Origin: an uncultured Clostridia bacterium
Lineage (GTDB): Bacteria > Bacillota > Clostridia > TANB77 > CAG-508
Direction of reading: 5' to 3'
DNA length: 5,487 bases
Assembly (NCBI GenBank): GCA_947632745.1
Contig: CANRQH010000094.1
Span: 1-5,487, forward strand
Each line of letters opens with the position of its first letter. Position 1 is the first letter of the stretch. Positions 5,366-5,487 of this stretch are shown piece by piece. Position numbers and translations under genes: made by a program. The notes under the pieces are model-generated. The model did not search any database. It worked only from the letters and a program-made list of their open reading frames with translations, and was not told the origin of the DNA.

Positions 5366-5487
5366 ATGAATAAAACTGAAATAATCTCGCAAGAAAACGT
5401 ACATATCCCTAAATGGAATGAGCTACCAAATGTAGATTTATATTTAGATCAAGTTGTAACTTATATAAATTCTTCATTATCTGAATT
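5366..5487 (+). CDS. DUF1836-type putative DNA-binding protein (3' end cut)
   Basis: Only the first 40 residues are present. After a short polar start (MNKTEIISQENV) comes HIPKWNELPNVDLYLDQVVT, which resembles the opening of DUF1836 proteins: a tryptophan, then ELP, an acidic residue and LYxDQV. These are Firmicute proteins thought to carry a MerR-like helix-turn-helix; no specific function is established. The ATG at 5366-5368 has an AGGA (5351-5354) at 11 nt, a somewhat long spacing. It is transcribed divergently from prfB behind a leader of about 240 nt holding the long hairpin, which suggests regulation by RNA structure or that the hairpin is a separate RNA. The family call rests on a short N-terminal match. 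Confidence 0.7.
   Translation, partial: MNKTEIISQENVHIPKWNELPNVDLYLDQVVTYINSSLSE

Overview
The window reads as a very AT-rich, endospore-forming Firmicute, most likely a clostridium. The evidence is low GC content, A/T-ending codons with AGA for arginine, strong AGGAGG-type ribosome binding sites, and the sporulation pair yabP-yabQ next to a DivIC-like gene. Every gene except the last lies on the minus strand, so gene order is described from right to left.

Right end (about 5040-5487): two back-to-back sigma-A-type promoters sit between prfB (minus) and a plus-strand gene. The plus-strand transcript starts near 5123. It has a leader of roughly 240 nt that folds into one long interrupted hairpin (5131-5319) before the start of a DUF1836-type putative regulator, which runs off the window.

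Centre right (2609-5015): prfB (peptide chain release factor 2) is followed by lysC (aspartate kinase), which has its own likely terminator. prfB is the notable part of the window. It carries the classic +1 frameshift at an in-frame UGA (codon 26). To read the complete protein, two further +1 shifts are needed, and both occur exactly where the unshifted frame presents a CGG arginine codon followed by T (GTA-CGG-T and GCT-CGG-T). No other in-frame CGG occurs in roughly 1500 codons of this window. With all three shifts the protein is 369 aa, and its SPF and GGQ motifs fall at residues 205-207 and 250-252, the same numbers as in E. coli RF2. Either these are two coincident assembly errors, or CGG acts here as a hungry or unassigned codon that promotes +1 frameshifting.

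Centre left (1198-2598): an isolated 123-bp element with perfect 23-bp inverted ends lies between the lysC terminator and the yabP-yabQ-divIC cluster. That cluster (spore cortex and cell division) ends in a strong intrinsic terminator overlapping the divIC stop codon.

Left end (1-1187): rho, with a clear extended -10 promoter, encodes a transcription terminator with an acidic N-terminal insert. It is cut by the window edge after 361 residues.
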